From Paenibacillus xylanexedens (GTDB lineage: Bacteria > Bacillota > Bacilli > Paenibacillales > Paenibacillaceae), in assembly GCF_001908275.1 (NCBI RefSeq), contig NZ_CP018620.1:3472001-3536000 (forward strand): 64,000 bases of DNA, written 5' to 3'. Shown one piece after another: positions 49,708-58,115 of the stretch. Both the position numbers and the translations under genes were made by a program. A model generated the notes under the pieces. The model saw nothing but the letters and a program-made list of their open reading frames with translations. It did no database searches and was not told the DNA's origin. The stretch's first letter is position 1. Each line of letters begins with the position of its first letter.

Positions 49708-50265
49708 ATGAGAGCATTCACTGTAGAAGCAGTTTTTATTGATCGTGATGGAACGATCGGTGGTTCAGATGAAGTCCTTTACCCGGGGGAATTTGAATTG
49801 TTTCCGTACACTAAAAAATCTATGGCAAAATTAAAAACACTTGGAATTAAACTGTACGGATTTACGAATCAGCCCGGTATTTCAAGAGGTGAAGCTACAA
49901 AAGAAGCATTTGTAAGAGAAATGATAGAATTTGGCTTTGATAATGTTTTTATATGTCCGCATCAACATACTGAGAGATGTGAGTGCCGTAAACCGAACCC
50001 AGGAATGTTACTTGACGCTGCTAAGAAAAACAATTTAGATTTAAGTAAATGTATTGTAATTGGGGATCGATGGTCTGATATTTTAGCAGGTCATCATGCT
50101 GGATGCAAAAAGATATTAGTTTTGACTGGAGCAGGGAATGAAGCTTTAAATAAATACAGACATAAATGGTCAAACACAGAAGCGGATTTTATTGCAAGTG
50201 ATTTCAAAGAAGCAGTTAATTATATTATTAGTCTGGAAGGAACGATTGAAGCGGGCCTAAGGTAG
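49708..50265 (+). CDS. Cassette gene: HAD-IIIA hydrolase (GmhB/HisB-like)
   Basis: 185 residues, RBS TTGGAGG. Motif I VFIDRDGTIG (Asp12, Asp14), motif II TNQPGISRG, the zinc loop CPHQHTERCECRKPNPG and motif IV VIGDRWSDI are all intact, as in D-glycero-D-manno-heptose bisphosphate and histidinol phosphatases. A stand-alone sugar-phosphate phosphatase is likely. Confidence 0.9.
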   Translation: MRAFTVEAVFIDRDGTIGGSDEVLYPGEFELFPYTKKSMAKLKTLGIKLYGFTNQPGISRGEATKEAFVREMIEFGFDNVFICPHQHTERCECRKPNPGMLLDAAKKNNLDLSKCIVIGDRWSDILAGHHAGCKKILVLTGAGNEALNKYRHKWSNTEADFIASDFKEAVNYIISLEGTIEAGLR

Positions 50266-50321
50266 CAACTAACTAAGATAAGATATATTTTAAAAAAATA
50301 AATATAACAGGAGGAATTAGC

Positions 50322-50717
50322 ATGAAATTTATTGTTTCTGCTAGCGTTCTCAATGAACATAATGAGATTTTACTCATGAAAGGTCGAAGAGGCTGGGAAA
50401 TGCCTCAAGGTTGTGTTGAAGAAGGAGAGACTATAAGGGAGGCAGCAGTTCGAGAAGTGAAAGAGGAAACAGGGATTGACATTGAATTAATTAAATTTTG
50501 TGGTTTGTATCAGAACATAACGCGTGGCGTATGCAACAATATATTTACTGGAAAACCGATTGGTGGAGCTTTAACTACCAGTGATGAAAGTGAAGAGGTG
50601 GGCTACTTTACTTTAGAAGAAGCTGGGCAAATGATAACATGGGGGAATTTCTATGAAAGAATTCATAATGCATTAGATGAGAAAAGCCATCCTTTTTTGA
50701 TTGAATTTTCAGAATAA
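50322..50717 (+). CDS. NUDIX hydrolase, 131 aa
   Basis: RBS CAGGAGG. Full NUDIX box GCVEEGETIREAAVREVKEETGI after an MPQG start as in diphosphohydrolases. No attC-like site is found between this gene and the HAD gene (56 bases apart), so they may be one cassette or the end of the array. A large terminator follows. Confidence 0.9.
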   Translation: MKFIVSASVLNEHNEILLMKGRRGWEMPQGCVEEGETIREAAVREVKEETGIDIELIKFCGLYQNITRGVCNNIFTGKPIGGALTTSDESEEVGYFTLEEAGQMITWGNFYERIHNALDEKSHPFLIEFSE

Positions 50718-50747
50718 GGTCACTCATTATGGTAGACTCCACCTTAA

Positions 50748-50816
50748 AGCCGCTCCTATCTTGGTTGGTGATGTTCTAGACAAACACCATTCGACCCAAG
50801 ATCGGGGCGCTTTTTA
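50748..50816 (+). terminator. Long terminator closing the cassette array
   Basis: GCCGCTCCTATCTTGG pairs imperfectly with CCCAAGATCGGGGCGC, with an inner GGTGATGTT/AACACC stem, followed by TTTTT. Confidence 0.75.
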
Positions 50817-50898
50817 TATGCTTGTACCTTCGTAACTCAGGTTTAATTGCGCTAGTTTTCTAATCAAAATACAGATATGAGAGTAGTTTAATATAAGG

Positions 50899-50931
50899 AG
50901 CAGCCCGAGAATACAGGTTGCTTCTTTTTTT
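50899..50931 (+). terminator. Second terminator, partner of the left-edge terminator
   Basis: AGCAGCC (50899-50905) pairs with GGTTGCT (50916-50922), then TTTTTTT. Same GAGCAGCCC start as the terminator at 29436 and likewise followed by a TTCGCA-N17-TATATT promoter. Confidence 0.65.
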
Positions 50932-50941
50932 GCTTTTACAC

Positions 50942-50970
50942 TTCGCAAATGGAACATTGTGGGTTATATT
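50942..50970 (+). promoter_or_regulatory. Promoter, duplicate of the array promoter
   Basis: TTCGCA, 17 bases, TATATT, with spacer sharing most bases with 29531-29559. Here it precedes the YfiT-like gene. Confidence 0.6.
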
Positions 50971-51016
50971 GGATATGATTTGGTTCTATAGTAGAGAAAT
51001 GGAGAGGTGGTCAACC

Positions 51017-51544
51017 TTGGATGAAAATGTACGCTTTCCGATAGGAAACTTTGAGCCAAGTCTTAAATTCTCTAATGAGGACCGCATCCACATCATTGGT
51101 CAAATTCCCGGAATTACGAAGACCTTAAGAGAGATTACACAACATCTCAATGATGATCAACTTTGTACTCCTTATCGTGATGGCGGTTGGACGATCACAC
51201 AGATTGTGCACCACCTTGCTGACAATGACATGAACGCTTATATCAGATTTAAGAGAGCCTTGACTGAAGATGAACCGATGGCAAGCTCATATCGAGAAGA
51301 TTTATGGGCATCATTACATGATTACAGGAATACGCCCATCGAAGATTCAATTTTGTTGATGGAGATACTGCACAAGCGATTTCTCACGTTGTTGTATGGT
51401 TTACATGCCGATCAGTTTAGACGAAAACTCCGAACAGAAGTGTTAGGTACAATTTCATTGGATATTGCTCTACAAAGATTTGTATGGCACGGGCAGCATC
51501 ATATTGCTCAAATTAAATCTTTTATAACATCGCAGAGGTGGTAG
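51017..51544 (+). CDS. yfiT: YfiT-type DinB-superfamily protein (bacillithiol transferase-like)
   Basis: 175 residues from TTG 51017, which has GGAGAGGTGG six bases upstream; an ATG at 50999 has no good site. Motifs follow YfiT closely: FPIGNFEPS, LCTPYRDGGWTITQIVHHLADNDMNAYIRFK, and QRFVWHGQHHIAQI with the His metal triad. YfiT/BstA proteins are metal-dependent bacillithiol S-transferases or hydrolases. Confidence 0.88.
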   Translation: MDENVRFPIGNFEPSLKFSNEDRIHIIGQIPGITKTLREITQHLNDDQLCTPYRDGGWTITQIVHHLADNDMNAYIRFKRALTEDEPMASSYREDLWASLHDYRNTPIEDSILLMEILHKRFLTLLYGLHADQFRRKLRTEVLGTISLDIALQRFVWHGQHHIAQIKSFITSQRW

Positions 51545-51604
51545 GGTTTTATACATCTCAAGTGTGGAGGTAACATATGTGTAAAAGTGAATTGAATTTC
51601 TAAT

Positions 51605-51622
51605 GAGGAGCCTTGGTCTGCT
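51605..51622 (+). repeat. Possible attC relic
   Basis: GAGGAGCCTTGGTCTGCT contains GGAGCCTTGGTCTGC, identical to the middle of attC-4, followed by CGGATTCAG as in larger sites. Cores on both sides are missing. Suggests the array once extended past the YfiT-like gene. Confidence 0.4.
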
Positions 51623-51729
51623 ACTATCAATCACCTAGGATCTGTATGTAAACGGATTCAGAACTAGATGAGTGACTGCACTTGAGATATAAAATCAAAT
51701 AGAAGTAAATCTTGATTAGGGAGATACAA

Positions 51730-52284
51730 ATGTTAATTGAAGATGAAAAAGTATACCCTGATTGCGCAGTTGAAATAAGAACTGTCGACGTTGGCGGTTT
51801 AACAAAACCACAGCTTATACAGAAACTGGACCAACACTCTATTTTATTGAATAGATATGGAGAACAGTTGTTATATGATGAAAGATTTATAGTTTCCAGT
51901 ACAAAGCAAAGTTTGCAAACGGTTGAGTTGACCGTCAGACAACTTGGATTTTCGGATGGTGCTACGACTTTTCAGCTCTTTCGAAGAGCAAATGATCTTG
52001 GGTTAGAATGTTGTCCGGTTGAGTTAGGACCTTATCTAAGAATGCAATATTTGGATCAGCCCGAGATATGTTCTACCAATATTTCAGAGGGTAACAAAGC
52101 TCCGTCCGGCTCTATTACTGTAGCATCTGAAGCCCTTGCGGTGGATAACGATTTTCCAAAAGGTTTTTATCTCAGACGAATAAGCGACACGTTATGGTTA
52201 CGAGGATATCTTGCCGACCATTTGCATATTTGGAGCCCTCATGATCGCTTTATCTTCTGTAGGGCTCAGCTTTCTATTGTATGA
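51730..52284 (+). CDS. Conserved hypothetical protein, 184 aa
   Basis: ATG 51730 with AGGGAGA upstream. Recurrent features: a central TVRQLGFSDGATTFQLFRRANDLGLECCPVELGPYLRM and an end GFYLRRISDTLWLRGYLADHLHIWSPHDRFIF. I recall similar Bacillus proteins without assigned function. No signal or membrane segment. Confidence 0.72.
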   Translation: MLIEDEKVYPDCAVEIRTVDVGGLTKPQLIQKLDQHSILLNRYGEQLLYDERFIVSSTKQSLQTVELTVRQLGFSDGATTFQLFRRANDLGLECCPVELGPYLRMQYLDQPEICSTNISEGNKAPSGSITVASEALAVDNDFPKGFYLRRISDTLWLRGYLADHLHIWSPHDRFIFCRAQLSIV

Positions 52285-52326
52285 AGATCAGAAAGGTATT
52301 TTTGAAAGCAAAGGAGTGAAGGACCA

Positions 52327-52983
52327 ATGGATATCAAAAACAAAAGCGGAGATGTGCTTGGAAAAATTCAAATTGAATCCTTACGCAATGATAATGCGAT
52401 TGACCGGATCGTCATTGACTTAAAGCCTGGTGAAGGGAAGGCGATATACACCGCAGATGTTACAGAGAACCAATTCACGCAACAGACCAATTATGCAGCT
52501 ATTCCATGGGAAGACGGTTTGGAACAATTGCAGAAACATTATTCTCCATGGCAGCCGAAATTTCCGATTGATTCTGATATAGATGCCATTCATGTATTTT
52601 ATGGATTTGATAATTTAACTCCGCAAGAAATTGATGAAATGATTGAAGAAAGTAACAGGTCACGTAGAGATGTAGTGATACGAGACCTGAAGCCCAATAA
52701 GAAGGTTGTGGGCATCGGCATCACGTATAAAGAATACGGTGGTTATAAATTTAATATTTTCGGGACAACAAAAAGCCGGATCACATTGCCTGATCATGGT
52801 GGTACTACGGTTAAACAAGCAGCCATACGTGGCGTCGAAGCATTTTATATTTTCGATGACCAAACTTCCCAATTGATATGGATCGAAGAGGATGTGCATG
52901 GGAAGGCGCTGCAATACGAGATCATTGGCAGAAACATGTCAGAAGATCTTGTGATGAAGATTGCGAAGTCAATGAACGGATAA
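52327..52983 (+). CDS. Hypothetical protein with DUF4367-like C-terminus, 218 aa
   Basis: RBS AAAGGAGTG. The C-terminal part (WIEEDVHGKALQYEIIGRNMSEDLVMKIAKSM) resembles DUF4367 domains of membrane anti-sigma-like proteins, but here there is no membrane segment. N-terminal half unknown. Confidence 0.7.
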   Translation: MDIKNKSGDVLGKIQIESLRNDNAIDRIVIDLKPGEGKAIYTADVTENQFTQQTNYAAIPWEDGLEQLQKHYSPWQPKFPIDSDIDAIHVFYGFDNLTPQEIDEMIEESNRSRRDVVIRDLKPNKKVVGIGITYKEYGGYKFNIFGTTKSRITLPDHGGTTVKQAAIRGVEAFYIFDDQTSQLIWIEEDVHGKALQYEIIGRNMSEDLVMKIAKSMNG

Positions 52984-53014
52984 ATGATGATATTAATCTG
53001 AGTGAGGTGCAGCG

Positions 53015-53497
53015 ATGAGTTACAAAGCTATTCTCATAGACCAATTAAACGCCTGTTATCATGACAAGAGCTGGTTTATACCGCTGCATGATATTTTGAC
53101 AGACCTCAATGCGGCGGAAGCCTCTTATGTAAAGAATGAGGGGGAGCACTCCATTTGGGCGATCGTCAATCATCTTATTTTCTGGAATGAGAAGTGGCTT
53201 GAGAGATATATTGCCGAACAGGTCGACGGGCAGAATTCAGTGAATAATGAGGATACATTCGACATAGATCCGTCTAACTTGAATGATGTGGAATGGCGCA
53301 AGGCATTACATAGACTGAAAACCGTCTTTAGTGATTGGAACAGGGCACTCGAAGATAGTGAAGAACATAAATTGACCCGTGAAATCCCTTCCTATTTTAA
53401 CGCGCCATGGTGGGGAGTTGTATCAAATCTATGTATTCATAATGCCTATCATATTGGCCAGATCATGCTGCTCAAAAAATCAATGAAACACACGTAG
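53015..53497 (+). CDS. DinB-superfamily protein, 160 aa
   Basis: RBS GTGAGGTG. DinB four-helix fold with IWAIVNHLIFWNEKWLERY (His near 51) and CIHNAYHIGQIMLL at the end providing the His pair. Likely metal-dependent thiol transferase or related enzyme. Confidence 0.83.
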   Translation: MSYKAILIDQLNACYHDKSWFIPLHDILTDLNAAEASYVKNEGEHSIWAIVNHLIFWNEKWLERYIAEQVDGQNSVNNEDTFDIDPSNLNDVEWRKALHRLKTVFSDWNRALEDSEEHKLTREIPSYFNAPWWGVVSNLCIHNAYHIGQIMLLKKSMKHT

Positions 53498-53551
53498 TAC
53501 ACGCTGTATTACATTTATGAAATTATACTTAAGCAAAGGAAGATGACTATC

Positions 53552-54061
53552 ATGGAAAAAGGCAAAATTATATTTTTGAACGGTGTAACCAGCTCTGGTA
53601 AAACTTCAATTGTAGAGGCGATGCAATCATACGATGATCCGTTTTTCTATGTTGTGGCTAATGATTTATTTGAAAATACGATCGGTGATAAACATCTACA
53701 GACGGATTACTGGAAGTATCTGAGTGAAGCAATTGTAATGATGTATCATACGGCAAAAGTATTTTCAGACCATGGCAAGCATGTTCTGATCGATGGCATT
53801 CTTGTGGAAAGACCGGAGCTCGCGCCGCATTATGAACAAGTTAAACAGATTTTTAAAGGGTATCCACTGGATATTGTGGAACTGCACTGTCCCCTCGACA
53901 TCTGTCGTCAGCGTAACATTGAGCGTGGTGATCGCAGAGAAGACCAATCGGATGAACAGCATCGAATCATGGCCCAAAACATCAACTATAGCTATTCAAT
54001 TGATACAAGTATGAACACACCGGAAGAATGTGCAGAGAAGATTATTGCAGCGCTGTTCTAA
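53552..54061 (+). CDS. Chloramphenicol phosphotransferase-like P-loop kinase
   Basis: 169 residues from ATG 53552 (AAAGGAAG upstream; ATG 53543 is too close). Walker A FLNGVTSSGKTSI (11-18), HVLIDGIL strand and CPLDICRQRNIERGDR lid match the CPT family, which phosphorylates chloramphenicol or other hydroxyls. Activity on the drug is not implied. Confidence 0.82.
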   Translation: MEKGKIIFLNGVTSSGKTSIVEAMQSYDDPFFYVVANDLFENTIGDKHLQTDYWKYLSEAIVMMYHTAKVFSDHGKHVLIDGILVERPELAPHYEQVKQIFKGYPLDIVELHCPLDICRQRNIERGDRREDQSDEQHRIMAQNINYSYSIDTSMNTPEECAEKIIAALF

Positions 54062-54081
54062 ACACAACGTTATGGGAGTTG

Positions 54082-54555
54082 GTGACCATTCGTTCCGCAT
54101 ACTGGAGGTATTTTCTATATGTTGTTGAGCATAAATTGAACGTGCTGATCGAATGTTGGCAAGAAGGTCTCTATGTGCAAGGTTTAATTCATGATATATC
54201 CAAGTTCTTTCCGCAAGAATTTATTCCCTATGCAATTCATTTTTATTCACAATAGAAGGATGAAGACACCCATCTAAGATGGAAGAACGCATGGCTACAT
54301 CACCAAAACCATAACAAACATCATTGGGAGTATTGGATTGTAAATAGGAATACAAAAGAAGCTCTGCCCATGCCTAAGAAATATCTGATAGAAATGGTAT
54401 GTGATTGGAGGTCTTTCTCAAGAAAATGGGGACGTAAAGTGAAAGATTCTAATCTGGTAGAACGAATGATACATTCACAAGATATTATTTTACATCCAGT
54501 GACGAGAGAACAGCTTGAACAGTTATTTATTAGAAAGGATGAGAAGTTCATATGA
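54082..54555 (+). pseudogene. DUF5662 family protein split by an in-frame TAG
   Basis: Frame from GTG 54082: YVVEHKLNVLIECWQEGLYVQG, LIHDISKFFPQEFIPYA, then TAG at 54253-54255, then in the same phase KDEDTHLRWKNAWLHHQNHNKHHWEYWI and a normal C-terminus. All family His and Asp motifs are there, so a single nonsense codon breaks an otherwise intact gene. An upstream AACACAACGTTATGG resembles an attC right end. Confidence 0.75.
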
Positions 54556-54645
54556 TCATTTGAAGCAGAGCGTTATTGCAAATAAAGATACTCGATACCG
54601 TGATAATTAAGCAAAAAGCTGAATTCCGAAACTGTGGAGGTTATG

Positions 54646-55581
54646 ATGACCATTCATACGATTGAATTAACTCAGGAAAATCTGATTGGTTCTTTTACCA
54701 ATGAGGTAACCCCCATTTTGAGCGTGAAATCTGGTGATTCCATTCGTTTTCAGACGCTAGATGCGGGCTGGGGAACAGGTGTGAGTTATGTGGAACGCAT
54801 GAAACCTTTTGATCGACAAGGTGAAAAAGATGGAGGTCATGCCTTAATCGGTCCGATCTATATCGATGAGGCGAAGCAAGGGCAGACGTTGGAGATTGTT
54901 TTCAATGAGATCGTACCCGGGAGTTACGGGTTTACTTCCGCTGGCGGATATCCGAACTGGCAGAACCAGAAGTTACATCTAACAGAGGTTGAAGAACTGT
55001 CGCTGAATTGGACACTTGATCGCCAAACGATGAATGGAACCTGTGAAATAAAAGGAAAGTCCTTCACTGTATCTCTCTCGCCGTTTATGGGTGTAGTGGG
55101 CATGCCGCCAGAGTCGGGTGGAATTCATACGACTTGGCCGCCTCGCTACTGTGGAGGGAACATCGACTGTAAGGAACTGGTGCAGGGAAGTAAATTATAT
55201 TTACCTATCCCCGTAGACGGAGGTTATCTCGCGATTGGTGATGGTCATGCACGGCAGGGAGACGGTGAAGTCAGCTGTCAGGCCATTGAATGTCCAATGG
55301 AGGTTGTTGATGTCACGCTTAATGTGATTGATGATATGATTTTGACCAATCCTCGTGCACATACGCCGTCCGGCTGGATTACCTTCGGGTTTCATGAAGA
55401 TCTTAATGAGGCTACGGTTCAAGCATTAGACGGGATGCTCAATCTGATGGGTGAGTTGTACGGACTAGATCGAGTGGAAGCGATTGCACTTGGAAGCGCG
55501 GTAATTGACCTGCGTATCACCCAAATTGTGAATGGTGTTAAGGGTGTGCATGCTGTCCTTCCACATGATGCCTTTAAGTAA
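54646..55581 (+). CDS. Acetamidase/formamidase family protein
   Basis: 311 residues from ATG 54646 (GTGGAGG upstream). FmdA/AmdA family traits: DAGWGTGVSYVERMKPF, GHALIGPIYIDEAKQGQTLEIV, the GVVGMPPESGGIHTTWPPR and GGNIDCKELVQGSKLYLPI blocks and GDGHARQGDGEVSC. Zinc-dependent amidases releasing ammonia from short amides. Confidence 0.92.
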   Translation: MTIHTIELTQENLIGSFTNEVTPILSVKSGDSIRFQTLDAGWGTGVSYVERMKPFDRQGEKDGGHALIGPIYIDEAKQGQTLEIVFNEIVPGSYGFTSAGGYPNWQNQKLHLTEVEELSLNWTLDRQTMNGTCEIKGKSFTVSLSPFMGVVGMPPESGGIHTTWPPRYCGGNIDCKELVQGSKLYLPIPVDGGYLAIGDGHARQGDGEVSCQAIECPMEVVDVTLNVIDDMILTNPRAHTPSGWITFGFHEDLNEATVQALDGMLNLMGELYGLDRVEAIALGSAVIDLRITQIVNGVKGVHAVLPHDAFK

Positions 55582-55646
55582 CTTGAGGCTTGTTATACGT
55601 CGCATTAGATGTTTTTATTTTTCCACAGAAGAACAGGAGGGAATAT

Positions 55647-56474
55647 ATGAGTGATCCGCGTTCAACATACAGTATCCAAACGGCAGTGTTAAGTTTACAA
55701 GAGGAATTAGAGAGGTTAAAGATACAGGCGGTAATGGGGTGGTCCAAAGAATTTCGAAATCTAGAGTGGTATGGTTTGAAAAATGGAATGCGTGTATTGG
55801 AGGTTGGAAGCGGACCAGGTTACATTACAGAGCAACTATTGAACAGTCTGCCGGACAGCGAGCTTACCTCTCTTGAGATTGATCGTTCACTGCAAGCACA
55901 AGCCAAAGAACGGCTGAAAGATATTCCTTCCACGCGATTACAATTTGTAGAGTCTTCCATCTACCAGATGGATCTGCCTGATGATTCTTTTGATTTTGTC
56001 GTGGCAAGACTGATCTTTCTTCACTTGAACAATCCTGACGAAGCTGCACAAGAGATATATCGTGTACTGAAGCCTGGCGGCCGTCTTGCCATTATTGATG
56101 TGGATGACGGCGTTTTTGGAGCAGTGAATCCTGATGTTCCTGCTTTGCATACGGTATTAATGAAAATTTCGGACTATGTAGCACAACACGGTGGTAATCG
56201 TTTAATTGGCAGAAGTCTGCCGCGTCTCCTTTCTGAGAGCGGATACATCGATGTTGACATTGATTCTGTCCTTCAACATAGTGATCTGTTAGGCATAGAA
56301 GGGTTTAAGCATCAGTTTAATCTTAATCGTTTTGTACATTTTGCTGAAAAAGGTGTGATCAGTTCGGAGGAATTTGCTCAGCTGCAACAAGCCTCTGAAG
56401 CGATAAATCATTCGCCGGAAGCCTATGCCATGATGAATTTCATTACAGCTTGCGGGACGAAGCCATTGACATAG
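55647..56474 (+). CDS. Class I SAM-dependent methyltransferase
   Basis: 275 residues from ATG 55647 (CAGGAGGG upstream). Motif I VLEVGSGPGY (about 50-59), LTSLEID acidic loop, DDSFDFVVARLIFLHL and LKPGGRLAIIDVDDG are typical. Substrate unknown. Confidence 0.9.
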   Translation: MSDPRSTYSIQTAVLSLQEELERLKIQAVMGWSKEFRNLEWYGLKNGMRVLEVGSGPGYITEQLLNSLPDSELTSLEIDRSLQAQAKERLKDIPSTRLQFVESSIYQMDLPDDSFDFVVARLIFLHLNNPDEAAQEIYRVLKPGGRLAIIDVDDGVFGAVNPDVPALHTVLMKISDYVAQHGGNRLIGRSLPRLLSESGYIDVDIDSVLQHSDLLGIEGFKHQFNLNRFVHFAEKGVISSEEFAQLQQASEAINHSPEAYAMMNFITACGTKPLT

Positions 56475-56508
56475 CTGGGTTGAAACTAATTAGGGACGGA
56501 GGATGGGG

Positions 56509-57447
56509 ATGAATATCGTTCAATCTTTTCAGGAATTAGTAGTTCGAGGGGATCATCAGGGTATGATTGAGTTACTGAAAAACTTCGAACAATCCAGGAA
56601 ATTGTCTGTCCATGAACGAGGCTGGGTCTACTGGAATATTTCAGATGGTTATGCCTTGTTAAGGGAGCCGGAACTGCTTTATGCCAATCACCGGCAATTC
56701 TTCAAATGGGGGAAAGAAAATCTCGCCCCGGAGCAGTTACACTGGATTGTTTCGGATTCAACACAAGCGTTGTCATTATCTCTGGGAAACTACTTTGATG
56801 ATTGGATTGATTGGTACCAATATGCTTGCGAGTATGCCCCGAAGTTGGATACCAACCGAGGTGTTCGATTCGAGAGCCATCGGGCTTTGGGTGGTTCGCT
56901 TTGGGTTTTGGAGAGATACAGTGAAATGGACAGTGTGCTTGAAAATATGAACCAACTCATACAAGAAGATGAGTCATGGTCCAATATTCTTTTTGCCCGG
57001 ATTACATACAACAAACAACGTCTGACTAGGCTTTATCATGCGGGTGACGTTGCTGGAGTCCAAGCTCTTGTGAACGAAACGATGGACTGGATTGAGGACA
57101 TCAATATTGGAGCAATGCCGATTTCAAGAAAAGATGAAGTGGTCGGCAGCTGGGAGGATATTAATGTCTCCAGAAATTCGCAGAGAGATATCAACATTGC
57201 GTTAAACAATTTGGCCTGTATTTTAACGGATATCGAAAGGTATGAGGAAAGTGTGAAATTGTTTATGCAGATACAGGAACGGGGTCACCACGTGAATGCA
57301 TATGGTTTTTCCAAATGTATATATTCGATCTGGAAGACAAGAGGGGCTGAGGCAGTTAAAGATGCATTAGCAGATAATGCATCTTATGAAATAGTGGACC
57401 TTGTGAGAAATACTCCTGAACTATTAGAGATCAAAGGTTTAGCATAA
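56509..57447 (+). CDS. Hypothetical helical-repeat protein, 312 aa
   Basis: ATG 56509 behind ACGGAGG. All-helical with TPR-like spacing (ERGWVYWNISDGYALL; DINIALNNLACILTDIERYEESVKLFMQI), which suggests a protein-interaction scaffold. No enzymatic motif and no known family recalled. Confidence 0.7.
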   Translation: MNIVQSFQELVVRGDHQGMIELLKNFEQSRKLSVHERGWVYWNISDGYALLREPELLYANHRQFFKWGKENLAPEQLHWIVSDSTQALSLSLGNYFDDWIDWYQYACEYAPKLDTNRGVRFESHRALGGSLWVLERYSEMDSVLENMNQLIQEDESWSNILFARITYNKQRLTRLYHAGDVAGVQALVNETMDWIEDINIGAMPISRKDEVVGSWEDINVSRNSQRDINIALNNLACILTDIERYEESVKLFMQIQERGHHVNAYGFSKCIYSIWKTRGAEAVKDALADNASYEIVDLVRNTPELLEIKGLA

Positions 57448-57500
57448 ATTAATTGAAGTTGGCAGAAGTTTGCACAACAACGTGAAAGGAGTGATGTGAT

Positions 57501-57560
57501 ATGAGAAACAATACGAATCTGAGTAGAAGAAATAAAGTTGCCAAAGGTGTTTTTGTCTAG
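57501..57560 (+). CDS. Possible 19-residue leader peptide
   Basis: AAAGGAG, nine bases, ATG 57501, basic peptide MRNNTNLSRRNKVAKGVFV. It is followed by an imperfect hairpin (CAGAGGA...CCC-AAGAAA-GGG...TCCTCTG, 57563-57600) and then the GNAT gene. Could be a leader controlling the GNAT gene, or chance. Confidence 0.3.
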   Translation: MRNNTNLSRRNKVAKGVFV

Positions 57561-57629
57561 CGCAGAGGACCCAAGAAAGGGTTCCGAGGGATTCCTCTGT
57601 GTAATTTTCACGAGGAGGAATTTCAATTT

Positions 57630-58076
57630 ATGATTCATTTAAAACGTGTATCGGTGGATAATTGGTATGCATGTACTCAACTGAATGTAACGGAAGAACA
57701 GAAAAAAAGTTTTCCCGCGCCGGTTGTATATTGGATTGCTGAATCCAAAGTAGTGGAAGACTTTCAACCCATGACCATCTATTTTGATTCGGATCTGGTT
57801 GGTTTTGCTGTGTACTCAGATAAGCCGGATCATGAGGACAACTACTGGCTTCTTGCTCTAATGGTAGATACAAAATATCAGGGCAGAGGTTATGGAAGAG
57901 AAGCGCTTAGGAAGTTGATTGATCTAATGAAAGAATTGTTTAATTGCAAAAGCATCATGATTGGACACAGGCCGGAAAATCGTATCGCCGGGAATCTGTA
58001 TGAATCACTTAGTTTTCAGAGAGTAAGTGAAGGGCTGATTGATGGCGAAGTCGTTCGGCTTCTAACATGCAAGTAG
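57630..58076 (+). CDS. GNAT-family acetyltransferase (BltD/SpeG-like), 148 aa
   Basis: RBS GAGGAGG. GNAT motif A ALMVDTKYQGRGYGREALRKLI (Q-x-R-G-Y-G) and ENRIAGNLYESLSF are complete. Overall layout recalls spermidine/polyamine acetyltransferases; substrate not proven. Confidence 0.87.
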   Translation: MIHLKRVSVDNWYACTQLNVTEEQKKSFPAPVVYWIAESKVVEDFQPMTIYFDSDLVGFAVYSDKPDHEDNYWLLALMVDTKYQGRGYGREALRKLIDLMKELFNCKSIMIGHRPENRIAGNLYESLSFQRVSEGLIDGEVVRLLTCK

Positions 58077-58115
58077 TGCCAAAACATACGCGATTTGGAT
58101 TATAAAGGAGGTAGC

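Larger units (their letters stand above)
29618..50275 (+). mobile_element. Integron-like gene-cassette array without integrase
   Basis: About 26 attC-like sites alternate with single small genes over 20.6 kb. All genes but one are on the + strand, most with their own ribosome binding site but no promoter or terminator. Gene tails abut or overlap the left cores (for example 42339, 43705). The complementarity between the right core of one site and the left core of the next site marks individual mobile cassettes. No tyrosine recombinase is in the window, so this is a CALIN-type array or the distal part of a larger integron. Confidence 0.85.

Noticed and set aside
30935..54255. In-frame TAG/TAA codons taken as genetic recoding
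   Set aside because: TAG and TAA both serve as ordinary stops of many neighbouring genes, so nonsense mutation is simpler.
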